NCBI GenBank assembly: GCA_038317345.1
Contig: JBBQBH010000026.1
Location: 1-37,628, forward strand
Direction of reading: 5' to 3'
DNA: 37,628 bases
Source: Mayfieldus sp038317345
Lineage (GTDB): Bacteria > Actinomycetota > Thermoleophilia > Solirubrobacterales > 70-9
In this document: piece by piece, positions 15,218 through 23,663 of the stretch
How positions within the stretch are numbered: position 1 is the stretch's first letter
Layout of the letters: every line of letters begins with the position of its first letter
Position numbers and translations under genes: made by a program
The notes under the pieces: model-generated
Told to the model about the DNA's origin: nothing
Seen by the model: the letters and a program-made list of their open reading frames with translations, nothing else
The model's database searches: none

Positions 15218-15949
15218 ATGTGTGGACGCTTCACCGTCACCACCAAGGACACGAAGAAGGTCGCCGACCGCTTCGAGGTCGAGCTCGAGAAGGCGCTCGG
15301 CTCCAAGGGCATGGAATCGGCGGGTGGGCGCTACAACGTCGCGCCAACCCAGGAGGTGCTCACGGTCCGCTCGTCTCCGGAGGAAGAGGAGGCCGCGCAG
15401 GGTGAGCGCGAGGCGCTGATGATGCGCTGGGGGCTGGTCCCGCGCTGGGCCAAGGACCTCAAGGTCGGCTACAAGATGATCAACGCCAAGACCGAGCGGC
15501 TGACAGAGAGCCGCGCCTACGCGCCGCTGATCGGCAAGTTCCGCCACCGCTGCCTGATCGTCGCCGACGGCTTCTATGAGTGGCTGAAGTCCGAGGACCC
15601 TAAGCAGCCGCGCCTCCCGTTCCGCTTCACCGTCGACGGCGGCGAGCCGTTCGCATTCGCCGGCATCTGCACCCGCAAGGAGTGGGAGGACGACTGGCTC
15701 TACAGCTGCACGATCATCACGACGACGCCGAACGAGGTGGTGAAGCCGGTGCACGACCGGATGCCGGTGATCCTTCCCGGCGCCGAGGCGGAGCAGGCCT
15801 GGCTGAGCACCGACCTGGGCGCCGAGGACGCGGTCTCGATGTGCGTGCCCCTGGATCCGGCTCGGATGCAGAGCGCGCCAGCCAACCCGAAGCTGAACAA
15901 GGTCGGCAAGGGAATCGAGGGACCCGAGCTTCTCGTGGTTCCGGCTTGA
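15218..15949 (+). CDS. SOS response-associated peptidase (SRAP/YedK/HMCES family)
   Basis: A 243-residue protein with Cys2 directly after the initiator Met (MCGRFTV), Asn89 in MINAKTE, Glu121 in DGFYEW and His179 in VHDRMPVIL. These are the residues that in YedK/HMCES form the stable thiazolidine link to abasic sites in single-stranded DNA and release it. WGLVPRW is also conserved. Removing the initiator Met exposes the catalytic Cys. It protects abasic sites at replication forks. The usual INAR is INAK here. A GGAGG lies about 18 bases upstream of the start. Confidence 0.94.
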   Translation: MCGRFTVTTKDTKKVADRFEVELEKALGSKGMESAGGRYNVAPTQEVLTVRSSPEEEEAAQGEREALMMRWGLVPRWAKDLKVGYKMINAKTERLTESRAYAPLIGKFRHRCLIVADGFYEWLKSEDPKQPRLPFRFTVDGGEPFAFAGICTRKEWEDDWLYSCTIITTTPNEVVKPVHDRMPVILPGAEAEQAWLSTDLGAEDAVSMCVPLDPARMQSAPANPKLNKVGKGIEGPELLVVPA

Positions 15950-15950
15950 C

Positions 15951-16361
15951 ATGGACCCCGAGAGCGCCCGCGAGTTCATACGCGAGAACCGGCGCGCGAT
16001 CCTTGCCACCCGGAGGCGCGACGGCACGGTGCAGATGAGTCCCGTGATCGTCAACGTCGACAGCGAGGGTCGGGCGATCATCTCGAGCCGCGAGACGGCG
16101 ATCAAGGTCAAGAACCTGCGCCGCGACCCTTACGCGCAGCTCTGCGTCTTCGCCGAGCAGTGGCCGGGCCCGTGGATCGGCGCCGACGGGGTGGCGGAGA
16201 TCCTTTCGCTGCCCGAGGCGATGGAGCCGCTGATCGACTACTACAAGCGCTTTCCTGGCGAGAACCCCGACTGGGACGACTACCGCGGGCGGATGCGGCG
16301 CGAGAAGCGGGTGCTGATCCGCATCGAGCTTCAGCGCGCTGGTCCCGACCGCCAGGGCTGA
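15951..16361 (+). CDS. Pyridoxamine 5'-phosphate oxidase-like / F420-dependent split-barrel protein
   Basis: A 136-residue flavin-binding split barrel: FIRENRRAILATRRRDGTVQ, SPVIVNVDSEGRAIISS, KVKNLRRDPYAQLCVF and WIGADGVAEIL. This pattern matches the FDOR-B/PPOX class common in actinobacteria, whose members reduce diverse substrates with F420H2 or bind FMN or heme-degradation products. Cofactor and substrate cannot be decided from sequence alone. It starts one base after the SRAP stop, so the two genes are probably co-transcribed and coupled. Confidence 0.85.
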   Translation: MDPESAREFIRENRRAILATRRRDGTVQMSPVIVNVDSEGRAIISSRETAIKVKNLRRDPYAQLCVFAEQWPGPWIGADGVAEILSLPEAMEPLIDYYKRFPGENPDWDDYRGRMRREKRVLIRIELQRAGPDRQG

Positions 16362-16365
16362 GCCT

Positions 16366-16797
16366 GTGTTTCGCAACATCCTCGTAGCGCTCGATTCGTC
16401 TCCGACAGCTCAGCGCGCCCTGGGAGAGGCGGTGGAGCTTGCCGAGGCGCTCAATGCGCGCCTCACGATCATCTCGATCGTCCCCCCGATGCCGAGCTAC
16501 GCCTATCGCGCCGGAATCGACCTCGAAGCGCTGAAGCACGAGGCCGAGGCGGAGACCGAGCAGCTGTTGCGGGACTCGGTGGCGCGCCTGCCGGACGACC
16601 TTCCCGTCATCACGGTGCTCAAGCACGGTCACCCCGGCGAGGAGATCGTCAAGCAGATAGAGAACGGCGACCACGATCTGGTGGCGATGGGATCCCGGGG
16701 ACTCGGGCGGGTGACCTCAAACTTGTTCGGTACGGTCGGCGGCTACGTGCACTTCCACACCCGCACTGCGATGCTCGTCGTACATCCTGAGGATTGA
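16366..16797 (+). CDS. Universal stress protein (UspA family)
   Basis: A 143-residue single-domain Usp: FRNILVALDSSPTAQRAL at the N terminus (ATP-contacting Asp in VALDSS), HGHPGEEIV, and the nucleotide-binding GSRGLGRVTSNLFGTV before YVHFHTRTAMLVVHPED. The glycine-rich motif is intact, so ATP binding is likely. Usp proteins act in stress survival by poorly defined mechanisms. The GTG start lies 4 bases after the upstream stop. Confidence 0.92.
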   Translation: MFRNILVALDSSPTAQRALGEAVELAEALNARLTIISIVPPMPSYAYRAGIDLEALKHEAEAETEQLLRDSVARLPDDLPVITVLKHGHPGEEIVKQIENGDHDLVAMGSRGLGRVTSNLFGTVGGYVHFHTRTAMLVVHPED

Positions 16798-16818
16798 TGA
16801 CCCGTCGAAAGGAAGCAA

Positions 16819-17955
16819 ATGCAGGACGCTGAGCGCCGCCGGCTCGAGCAAATCGTCGCTTGGAGGCCCGAGTACGGGGTCATCTCGGCCTACTTCGACA
16901 TCGATCGTGGTGACAGGGGGGACGCCTGGCGCGTGGAGCTGAAGAACGGGCTGAGCGAGCTTTCGGAGCCCGACGACCACGAGGGCAAGCTGGCGGTTCG
17001 CGAGACCGTGGCGCGAGTCCTGGAGCGATTCGACCCGGACAACGAGCCGCCGACGGGTCGCGCCCAGGTCGGATTCGTCGAGGTGGCTCGCGAGAAAGGC
17101 ATCGAGGACTGGTCCTCGCTGCAGATCTCGTCTCGCGAGACCGTCGTCAAGCACGGACCGCGACCGCTGCTGCGTCCGCTCATCGACCTGATCAACCGCG
17201 GGCGGGCGCACCCTGTGCTCGCGGTCAGCGCCGAGCGCGTGCGGGGCTGGCTTTGGGACCGGGGGCAGCTCGAACCCGAGACCGCCTGGGGCGCGGAGTT
17301 GGCGATCTATCCGGGACGCGAGCGCAAGGCGCCGGCGATGGCCGATCCGGCGCGCGGCCATGCCACCAGCTCCTCCGGCCGCGATCAGTTCGGGCAGCGG
17401 TTGGAGGACAACCGCAAGCGATTCCTCGAGGATTTCGCCGGGGCGCTCAACGAGGATCGGCGGGTCCGCGGTAGTCAGCTGATCGCGATCGGCGAAGCGC
17501 CCTACCTGGACGAATTCATCGACGGGTTGCCTGCCACTGTCGAGACTCGGAAGCTGGAAGGTCCGGATGTGATCAACGAGCCCGAGGCGGCGATCGCGGA
17601 GCTCGTCGGCCCCGAGATCGAACGGGCGTTGGATGAACGCGAAGCCGATTTGGTGGGGACCATCGTCGACACCGCTATGAGCGGAGGGCGTGGGTCGGCA
17701 GGCGTCAACGAGACATCGGAGGCGCTTGTGGAGGGACGAGTCGAGCACCTGGTGTTGGCCTTCGACAGTGAGATCTCGCTTGACGACCTCAGCCCTCCAG
17801 CTCGAGAGAGCCTCGAGGAGGGCGACCAGCTCGGCGCCGCCGAGATGATGATCGAGCTGGCCCTGCGTACGTCCGCCGACGTCACGCCGGTCACCGGAGA
17901 TGCGGGTGAGGTTCTGCGCGAACACGGCGGCGCGGCGGCGCTGCTCCGCTACTGA
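16819..17955 (+). CDS. eRF1/Vms1-like protein (bacterial release-factor-like family)
   Basis: A 378-residue protein that resembles the bacterial-archaeal eRF1/VLRF1-like families. An N-terminal domain (1-130) is followed by a middle domain with DRGQLE and, at SSSGRDQFGQRLEDNRKRF, a G-x-x-Q site (Gly187, Gln190) ahead of a helical stretch, as in GGQ/GxxQ peptidyl-tRNA hydrolases. The C-terminal part has an alpha/beta layout (VEHLVLAFD, ADVTPVTGDAGEVLREHGGA). If the GxxQ is functional, the protein would cleave peptidyl-tRNA on stalled or split ribosomes. This is inference from weak motifs. It follows uspA by 21 bases with an AAGGA ribosome-binding site. Confidence 0.6.
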   Translation: MQDAERRRLEQIVAWRPEYGVISAYFDIDRGDRGDAWRVELKNGLSELSEPDDHEGKLAVRETVARVLERFDPDNEPPTGRAQVGFVEVAREKGIEDWSSLQISSRETVVKHGPRPLLRPLIDLINRGRAHPVLAVSAERVRGWLWDRGQLEPETAWGAELAIYPGRERKAPAMADPARGHATSSSGRDQFGQRLEDNRKRFLEDFAGALNEDRRVRGSQLIAIGEAPYLDEFIDGLPATVETRKLEGPDVINEPEAAIAELVGPEIERALDEREADLVGTIVDTAMSGGRGSAGVNETSEALVEGRVEHLVLAFDSEISLDDLSPPARESLEEGDQLGAAEMMIELALRTSADVTPVTGDAGEVLREHGGAAALLRY

Positions 17956-17966
17956 GGTAGCTGGCT

Positions 17967-18944
17967 TTGTCCGGCCAGCGCGAGCCGATGCCGGTCGGCC
18001 TGCGGCCGATGCTGGCGCGACTCGCGAGGATGCCCGCGGACGAGGACCGCTACGGCTTCGAGATCAAATGGGATGGGGTGCGGGCGCTGGGCTACCTGGC
18101 CAAGGGAAAGGTCAGGCTGGAGAGCAGGACCGGCCGTGACATCAGCGCTCAGTTCCCCGAGGTCGCAGGGCTGACCGGCCCCCTGGGCCGTCGCCAGGTC
18201 GTACTCGATGGCGAGCTGGTCGCCTTCGACGAAGCCGGGCGTCCCAGCTTTCAGCACCTTCAGGGCCGCATCCACCTCGCGTCTCCGCAGGAGATCCGCG
18301 AACGCATGGGCGCGGTCCCGGTGACCTACGTCATCTTCGACCTTCTGCACCTCAGCGGGCGCAACACTCGCGTGCTGCCCTATGAGGAACGGCGCGAGGC
18401 CCTGGAGGCGCTGGGGCTGGACGGACCGAGCTGGCAGACGCCCGGCTACCACGTCGGCGAGGGCAGCAAGCTGTTTGCCGCGAGCCGGGAGCAGGGGTTG
18501 GAGGGGGTGGTCGCCAAGCGCCTCGGCAGCCGCTACGAGCCGGGTCGCAGAGGGGGCAGCTGGCTGAAGATCAAGAACCACCGCAGCCAGGAGGTCGTGA
18601 TCGGCGGCTGGCTGCCGGGCAAGGGCCGCCGCGCGGGGACGATCGGCGCGCTGATGGCCGGTTATTACGCGGACGGGGAATTGCGCTTCGCGGGCAAGGT
18701 CGGGACGGGGTGGAGCGACGAAGACCTGCGGCGGCTCGCCGAGCGGCTGGAGCCGCTGCGGCGCGACTCGAGCCCGTTCGTCGGCCGCCAGCCCGAGCGC
18801 GGCTCGATCTTCGTCGAGCCGGAGCTGGTCGCAGAGGTCGAGTTCGGCGAGTGGACGCAGGCGGGGACGATGCGACATCCCGCCTTCAAGGGGCTGCGCA
18901 CCGACAAGCCGGCGCGCGATGTGGTGCTCGAAGAGCCGGCTTAG
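17967..18944 (+). CDS. Stand-alone ATP-dependent DNA ligase (LigD ligase-domain/LigC type)
   Basis: A 325-residue two-domain ligase. The adenylation domain has the lysine motif EIKWDGVR (Lys34), SRTGRDIS, LDGELVAFDE, VIFDLLHL, LEGVVAKRLGSRYEPGRRGG and WLKIKNH. The OB domain follows, with VIGGWLPGKGRRAGTIGALM and a C-terminal RHPAFKGLRTDK. It seals nicks using ATP, most likely in repair or non-homologous end joining. The polymerase and nuclease domains of full LigD and a Ku gene are absent from the window. TTG 17967 has GAGG nine bases upstream; ATG 17988 is an alternative. Confidence 0.94.
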   Translation: MSGQREPMPVGLRPMLARLARMPADEDRYGFEIKWDGVRALGYLAKGKVRLESRTGRDISAQFPEVAGLTGPLGRRQVVLDGELVAFDEAGRPSFQHLQGRIHLASPQEIRERMGAVPVTYVIFDLLHLSGRNTRVLPYEERREALEALGLDGPSWQTPGYHVGEGSKLFAASREQGLEGVVAKRLGSRYEPGRRGGSWLKIKNHRSQEVVIGGWLPGKGRRAGTIGALMAGYYADGELRFAGKVGTGWSDEDLRRLAERLEPLRRDSSPFVGRQPERGSIFVEPELVAEVEFGEWTQAGTMRHPAFKGLRTDKPARDVVLEEPA

Positions 18945-19390
18945 CCGGTCTCGGCCTCGGTCTTCAGCCCCTCGGCGGCGCTCTTGGTCAGGAACTCCTT
19001 CACCTTCGTCTCGACCGGACCACGCAGAAGCATGCTCAGGATTCGCCCGGGGTCGCCCCGAAGCCCGTAGGTGGCGCGGGTGCGGCTTCCGTCCAGCTCC
19101 TCGAAGTTCCAGGAACCGGTCAGCCACTTGACCTCGCCCTTCTCCTGCTCCCAGGTGATCGCGCCCGGGGGGTCGTAGCTGAAGCGCAGCTCGGACTCGA
19201 CCTTCTTGACCGTCGCGTCGGACTTCGTGAAGACAAGCTCCGCCCGCCCCTGATCGTCGCGCTCGATCACCTCGACCTCCTCGAGGGTGCCCTGCCACCC
19301 CGGCGCATTCTCGACGTCGGCGGCGATCTCGTAGCAGCGGTCGCGCGGCGCGTCGATCTCGACCGTGTAGCTCGCTTCGAGGATTCCCAT
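18941..19390 (-). CDS. SRPBCC family protein (polyketide cyclase/START-like)
   Basis: A 149-residue helix-grip-fold protein starting MGILEASYTVEIDAPRDRCY, with the typical EIDAPRDRCYEIAADVENAPGW, a central strand set, and a C-terminal helix RGPVETKVKEFLTKSAAEGL. Such proteins bind hydrophobic ligands, and members in actinobacteria often resemble mycobacterial lipid-binding START proteins. No ligand can be named. It converges on the ligase gene, and the two stop codons interleave (TTAG at 18941-18944). Confidence 0.85.
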   Translation of the reverse strand: MGILEASYTVEIDAPRDRCYEIAADVENAPGWQGTLEEVEVIERDDQGRAELVFTKSDATVKKVESELRFSYDPPGAITWEQEKGEVKWLTGSWNFEELDGSRTRATYGLRGDPGRILSMLLRGPVETKVKEFLTKSAAEGLKTEAETG

Positions 19391-19424
19391 TGCTGGCGAG
19401 CCTATCTCGGCTTGGCCGGCAGTA

Positions 19425-19498
<74 letters not shown>

Positions 19499-19581
19499 AG
19501 CTGAGAAGCTGAGTCTAGAGGCGAGTCAGGCACCGCATGGCGGTGCCCGCACGCTTGCCACGGCGCATCTACGCTTGCACC

Positions 19582-20574
19582 ATGGACCTCTCCGTCGCCT
19601 TCCTCGGCACCGGTGGATCGGTGCCAACGGCGCGCCGCGCCACCGCCTGCGTGCTCGTGATGCGGGGCGGCGACCGGATCATGTTCGACTGCGGCGAGGG
19701 CTCCCAGCGCCAGATGCACCGCTCGCTGGGCCTCGTGGCACTGGACGAGATCTACATCACCCACCTTCACGCTGACCACTACCTGGGTTTGCCCGGCCTG
19801 CTGAAGACCTACGACCTGCAGAGCCGCGAGCTGCCGTTGAAGATCTACGGCCCTCCGGGGATGGGGGAGCTGTTCGGGGCGCTGCGGCGGATCATCGGCA
19901 AGACCCGCTATGAGGTCGAGGTGAACGACCTCGCTCCCGAGCAGGCCGTCGAGCACGGCGATTACGAGGTGCGAAGCTTTCCGGTCGAGCACCGGATGAC
20001 CGCATTCGGCTATCGCCTCGGCGAGCAGGAGCGCCGCGGCCGTTTCGATAAGGAGGCAGCCGAACGACTCGGGATTCCCGAGGGCCCGGCGTTCAGCGCC
20101 CTGGGGCGCGGCGAGGAGGTGCAGGGCACGGACGGCGTCGTACGCGCCGAGGACGTGATCGGGGCACCGCGACCGGGTCGGACGATTGTGATCACCGGCG
20201 ACACGGCGCCCTGCATGGCCACTGCCGAGGCGGCGAAGGGCGCCGAGTTACTCGTCCACGACGGCAGCTTTGCCGAGGCGGAGGCCCAGCGCGCCGCAGA
20301 GACCGGGCACTCGACCGCCGGCCAGGCGGCGGCCCTGGCCCGCGAGGCCGAGGTAAAGATGCTCGCCCTGGTCCACGTCTCCTCGCGATACAACGTCGGC
20401 CAGGTGCTCGAGGAGGCCCGGGCGGTGTTCGAGCCGACGATCGCGCCGCGCGACTTCGACCTGGTCGAGGTCCCCTTCGCGGAGCGGGGCGAACCGCTGC
20501 TGGTCCCCAACGGCGCGCGGGGGCGCCGCGAGGCGCCGCAGCCCGATCCAGCCGAGGCAATGCCAACCGAGTGA
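19582..20574 (+). CDS. rnz: Ribonuclease Z
   Basis: A 330-residue MBL-fold tRNA 3'-endonuclease. It opens with FLGTGGSVPT, has the zinc motif THLHADH (His61, His63, Asp65, His66) followed by LGLPGLLKTY, then GDTAPC, GHSTAGQAA and HVSSRYN, the last being the FSxRY-like region. It trims 3' trailers of tRNA precursors that lack an encoded CCA, which fits the neighbouring tRNA-Arg without CCA. ATG 19582 is chosen because it fits the family start; the frame extends to 19537 without support. The last ~30 residues (RGRREAPQPDPAEAMPTE) are an unconserved tail. No Shine-Dalgarno is evident. Confidence 0.95.
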   Translation: MDLSVAFLGTGGSVPTARRATACVLVMRGGDRIMFDCGEGSQRQMHRSLGLVALDEIYITHLHADHYLGLPGLLKTYDLQSRELPLKIYGPPGMGELFGALRRIIGKTRYEVEVNDLAPEQAVEHGDYEVRSFPVEHRMTAFGYRLGEQERRGRFDKEAAERLGIPEGPAFSALGRGEEVQGTDGVVRAEDVIGAPRPGRTIVITGDTAPCMATAEAAKGAELLVHDGSFAEAEAQRAAETGHSTAGQAAALAREAEVKMLALVHVSSRYNVGQVLEEARAVFEPTIAPRDFDLVEVPFAERGEPLLVPNGARGRREAPQPDPAEAMPTE

Positions 20575-20636
20575 CCAATTTCGGGGATTTCCCGGTCGGG
20601 TAGCCGCCAGGCCCCCTGCTACGCTGGCCCCGTTGG

Positions 20637-20671
20637 TTCCTTTAACCAGGTCCTGAGAGGCCAGGAAGGAA
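20637..20671 (+). promoter_or_regulatory. PyrR-binding-loop-like leader hairpin overlapping the pyrR Shine-Dalgarno
   Basis: TTCCTT (20637-20642) can pair with AAGGAA (20666-20671). Between them TCCTGAGAGGCCAGGAAGG follows the PyrR binding-loop consensus (UCC-GAGAGGC-GGAAGG-like). AGGAAGGA is also the ribosome-binding site for the TTG at 20679. UMP-bound PyrR on this loop would hide the Shine-Dalgarno, a translational repression mechanism known for PyrR in mycobacteria. No terminator/antiterminator pair is visible, in contrast to Bacillus. Confidence 0.72.
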
Positions 20672-20678
20672 GCGAGTT

Positions 20679-21275
20679 TTGAGCGAGAAGATCGTGCTCG
20701 AGCACGACGAGCTGCGGCGCACGCTGGTCCGCATCTCGCACGAGATCTCTGAGAAGAATCCGGGTCCCGAGGGCCTCGCCCTGGTCGGCATCCACACCCG
20801 CGGCGCGCTGCTGGCCCAACGCCTGCACACCCTGGTCGGCGAGCAGACCGGCTCCGAGGTGCCGCTGGGAGACATCGACATCTCCTTCTACCGCGACGAC
20901 GTCGGCGACCGCGGCCCCGACGCCCAACCCCAGGTGCACGCGTCGCACCTGAACTTCGACCTCTCCGGGCGCACAGTCGTCCTCGTCGATGACGTGCTGT
21001 TCACCGGTCGTACGGTGCGCGCCGCGATCGATGCCCTGTTCGACTATGGACGCCCAGCGCGGGTGCAGCTGGCGGTGCTCTGCGACCGCGGCCATCGCGA
21101 GCTGCCGATTCGCCCCGACTACGTGGGCAAGAACCTGCCGACCGCCCGCGATGAGCGGGTCAACGTGCGCCTCGAGGAGTCCGACGGCGTCGACGAGGTG
21201 ACGATCGCAAGCAACGGAGACCCCGCCGGCGCGCTTGCCGGAGATGACGACACGGAATCGGAGGATCGCCCATGA
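20679..21275 (+). CDS. pyrR: Bifunctional pyr operon regulator / uracil phosphoribosyltransferase PyrR
   Basis: A 198-residue type I phosphoribosyltransferase fold. HTRGALLAQRL is at about 39-49, the YRDD segment near 71, and the PRPP-binding motif VVLVDDVLFTGRTVRAAIDA at about 100-119, followed by LAVLCDRGHRELPIRPDYVGK. It binds pyr mRNA in response to UMP and can convert uracil to UMP. The last ~30 residues are an acidic Gly/Asp/Glu tail beyond the usual length of about 180. The TTG start at 20679 has AGGAAGGA 8-15 bases upstream. The stop overlaps pyrB as ATGA. Confidence 0.95.
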   Translation: MSEKIVLEHDELRRTLVRISHEISEKNPGPEGLALVGIHTRGALLAQRLHTLVGEQTGSEVPLGDIDISFYRDDVGDRGPDAQPQVHASHLNFDLSGRTVVLVDDVLFTGRTVRAAIDALFDYGRPARVQLAVLCDRGHRELPIRPDYVGKNLPTARDERVNVRLEESDGVDEVTIASNGDPAGALAGDDDTESEDRP

Positions 21276-22237
21276 AACACCTGCTGTCGATCGAGACCCT
21301 GAGCCGGGACGAGATGGAGGCGATCCTCGAGCGGGCCGCGAGCTTCGCCGAGGTGGGCCGGCGCGATATCAAGAAGGTCCCGACTCTGCGCGGGCGCACC
21401 GTCGTCAACCTCTTCTTCGAGGCCAGCACCCGCACCAGCTCTTCCTTCGAGCTGGCCGCAAAGCGGCTTTCCGCCGACGTGGTCTCGATCAAGTCGGCCG
21501 GCTCGGCGGTCGACAAGGGCGAGTCGCTTAAGGACACGATCGCGACCCTCTCGGCCTACGACCCCGCCGCGATCGTTATCCGCTCGCCGCACGCCGGCGC
21601 AGCCGACCTGGTCGCCCGCTGGACCGACGCCTCGGTGATCAACGCCGGCGACGGAAAGCACGAGCACCCCAGCCAGGCCCTGCTCGACCTCTACACGCTG
21701 CGCCGCCACCTCGGGGAGCTGGACGGCCGCAAGATCTGGATCGTCGGCGACGTCCTGCACAGCCGCGTCGCCCGCTCGGACCTGATCGCCTTCCGCGAGA
21801 TGGGAGCGGAGGTGACCGTCTGCGGGCCGCCGACCCTGATTCCGCGTGGGATCGCCGAGGAGCTGGGCTGCGAGGTCGCGTATACGCTCGACGGCCTCGA
21901 GCAGGCCGACGTCGTCTACGCGCTGCGCATGCAGCGCGAGCGGATGAGCGAGAGCTTCGTCCCCTCGCTGCGCGAGTACGCGGCCCGCTACCAGGTCGAC
22001 GCCAGGCGTCTGGGGCCGCGCCAGCTGCTCATGCACGCGGGGCCGGTCAACCGGGGCGTCGAGCTGTCGGGCGAGGTGATCGACTCGCCGCGCTCGCTGA
22101 TCGCCGAGCAGGTCGAGAGCGGGCTGGTGGTGCGGATGGCGATCCTCTACGAGCTTCTGGCCGGCAGCGACCGGCCGCGCTCCGCGACCTCCGGCGAGCC
22201 GGTACCCGATCCGACCCCGATCGGGCAGCCAGCGTGA
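21272..22237 (+). CDS. pyrB: Aspartate carbamoyltransferase catalytic subunit
   Basis: A 321-residue ATCase that makes N-carbamoyl-aspartate from carbamoyl phosphate and aspartate. The carbamoyl-phosphate motif STRTSSSFE begins at Ser52, RSPHAGAA and DGKHEHPSQALLDLYTL follow, and HAGPVNRGVEL lies near the C terminus. No regulatory PyrI gene is present, as in other actinobacteria. It starts in an ATGA overlap with pyrR. Its TGA overlaps a GTG that opens the first 65-bp spacer ORF. Confidence 0.97.
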   Translation: MKHLLSIETLSRDEMEAILERAASFAEVGRRDIKKVPTLRGRTVVNLFFEASTRTSSSFELAAKRLSADVVSIKSAGSAVDKGESLKDTIATLSAYDPAAIVIRSPHAGAADLVARWTDASVINAGDGKHEHPSQALLDLYTLRRHLGELDGRKIWIVGDVLHSRVARSDLIAFREMGAEVTVCGPPTLIPRGIAEELGCEVAYTLDGLEQADVVYALRMQRERMSESFVPSLREYAARYQVDARRLGPRQLLMHAGPVNRGVELSGEVIDSPRSLIAEQVESGLVVRMAILYELLAGSDRPRSATSGEPVPDPTPIGQPA

Positions 22238-22299
22238 GCGCGAGGCTCTCCAAAAGAGCATTGAGCGGAGCCGAGCGCGAACTTGAGGTGATGTGGTGA
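22234..22299 (+). other. 65-bp spacer with a 21-codon ORF between pyrB and pyrC (copy A)
   Basis: GTG 22234 overlaps the pyrB stop. The frame runs 21 codons (VSARLSKRALSGAERELEVM plus Trp), and its TGA overlaps the pyrC GTG at 22296. It aligns without gaps to the spacer at 23660-23725: 50 of 65 bases and 12 of 21 residues are the same. It may be a short coding element, a translational-coupling relay or a non-coding intergenic repeat. GCTCT..AGAGC inside it can form a small hairpin. Confidence 0.5.
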
Positions 22300-23663
22300 T
22301 TGCGAGCGAAGCGAGCGGATCGATCTCCGAGGCGCTCAGCGGGCGCGACGGCGAGCCCGCAGAGCTGATCCTGCGCGGCGTGACTGTGCTCGACCCCGAC
22401 GCTGGGATCGACGGCCAGCGCGACATCGTGATCCACAACGGCCAAATCGCCGAGCTGACGGGCCCCGGCGATGCCGAGGGCGGCTCCGCCGAGGTGGTCG
22501 AGGGGGAGGGGCTGCATGCCTTCCCGGCCTTCTTCGACCCGCATGTCCACCTTCGCACGCCCGGGCGCGAGGACGAGGAGGACATTCAGACCGGAACCCG
22601 CGCCGCCGCCGCTGGCGGCTATTGCGGGATCCTCGCGATGGCCAATACCGAGCCGCCCGTCTCCACAGCCGCCGATGTCGGATCGTTGCGCGAGCGCGCC
22701 GAGCGCGAGGCCTCGGTGCCTGTCGGGTTCCTGGCCACGGTCACTCGCGAGATGAAAGGGACCGAGCTGACCGAGATGGCGGAGCTGCGCGACGCCGGGG
22801 CGATCGGCTTCTCCGACGACGGGCTTCCGATCAAAAGCGCCCGCGTGCTGCGGCGGGCCCTCCAGTACCAGCACCTCTGCGGCGGGGTGATCGCGCTGCA
22901 CGAAGAGGACCCTGAGCTCTCCGCAGATGGCGTCATGCACGAGGGACCGGCCTCGGCTCTGCTCGGCATGGCCGGAATTCCATCGGTGTCGGAGTCGACG
23001 ATGATCGCCCGCGACGCGGCGCTTGCCGGATACGAGGACGCCCGCATCCACGTCCAGCACCTCTCCGCCCGCGAGTCGGTCGACGCGATGCGCGCGGCGA
23101 AGTCGGGTGGGGTACGGGTGAGCTGCGAGGTGACGCCACATCACCTCACGCTCACCGACGACGCGGTTCGCGGCCTCGATGCCCGCTTCAGGATGAACCC
23201 GCCGCTGCGCAGCGAAGACGACCGCGCGGCGCTGATCGACGCCCTGCGCGACGGGACGATCGACTGCATCGCCACCGACCACGCCCCGCACTCCGCCGAC
23301 GAGAAGGAAGTTCCCTTCGAGGCGGCGGCGATGGGGGTCACCGGCCTTGAGACCGCCTTCTCGGTGCTGCACACCGAGTTGGTCGTGCCGGGCACGATCG
23401 ACCTGGGCCTGTTGGTCTCAAAGCTCGGCGCCGGGGCCGAGCTGTTCGAGCTCGCCCGGCCCACCCTTACGCCGGGCGGCGAGGCAAACGTCGTCCTCTG
23501 CGACCTGGGAGCGGAGTGGACGGTCGGCGAGGATGGCTATGAGAGCCGCTCGTCCAACAGCTGCTTCGCGGGTCGCGAGCTGCAGGGACGGGTGCTGATG
23601 ACGATCGCGGCGGGCCAGGTCGCCTACCGGCTGCGCAGCTTCAGCATGGGGGTGGCAGTGTGA
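22296..23663 (+). CDS. pyrC: Dihydroorotase (class I)
   Basis: A 455-residue amidohydrolase. The metal motif DPHVHLRTPGRED has His83 and His85, followed by AAAAGGYCGILAMANTEPP and, near the C terminus, CIATDHAPHSADEK with the catalytic Asp. TPGGEANVVLCDL and SRSSNSCFAGREL are typical of the class I end. It cyclises carbamoyl-aspartate to dihydroorotate. GTG 22296 overlaps the stop of the spacer ORF; GTG 22293 directly before it is equally possible. The first ~20 residues are not conserved. It overlaps the next spacer ORF as GTGA. Confidence 0.96.
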   Translation: MIASEASGSISEALSGRDGEPAELILRGVTVLDPDAGIDGQRDIVIHNGQIAELTGPGDAEGGSAEVVEGEGLHAFPAFFDPHVHLRTPGREDEEDIQTGTRAAAAGGYCGILAMANTEPPVSTAADVGSLRERAEREASVPVGFLATVTREMKGTELTEMAELRDAGAIGFSDDGLPIKSARVLRRALQYQHLCGGVIALHEEDPELSADGVMHEGPASALLGMAGIPSVSESTMIARDAALAGYEDARIHVQHLSARESVDAMRAAKSGGVRVSCEVTPHHLTLTDDAVRGLDARFRMNPPLRSEDDRAALIDALRDGTIDCIATDHAPHSADEKEVPFEAAAMGVTGLETAFSVLHTELVVPGTIDLGLLVSKLGAGAELFELARPTLTPGGEANVVLCDLGAEWTVGEDGYESRSSNSCFAGRELQGRVLMTIAAGQVAYRLRSFSMGVAV

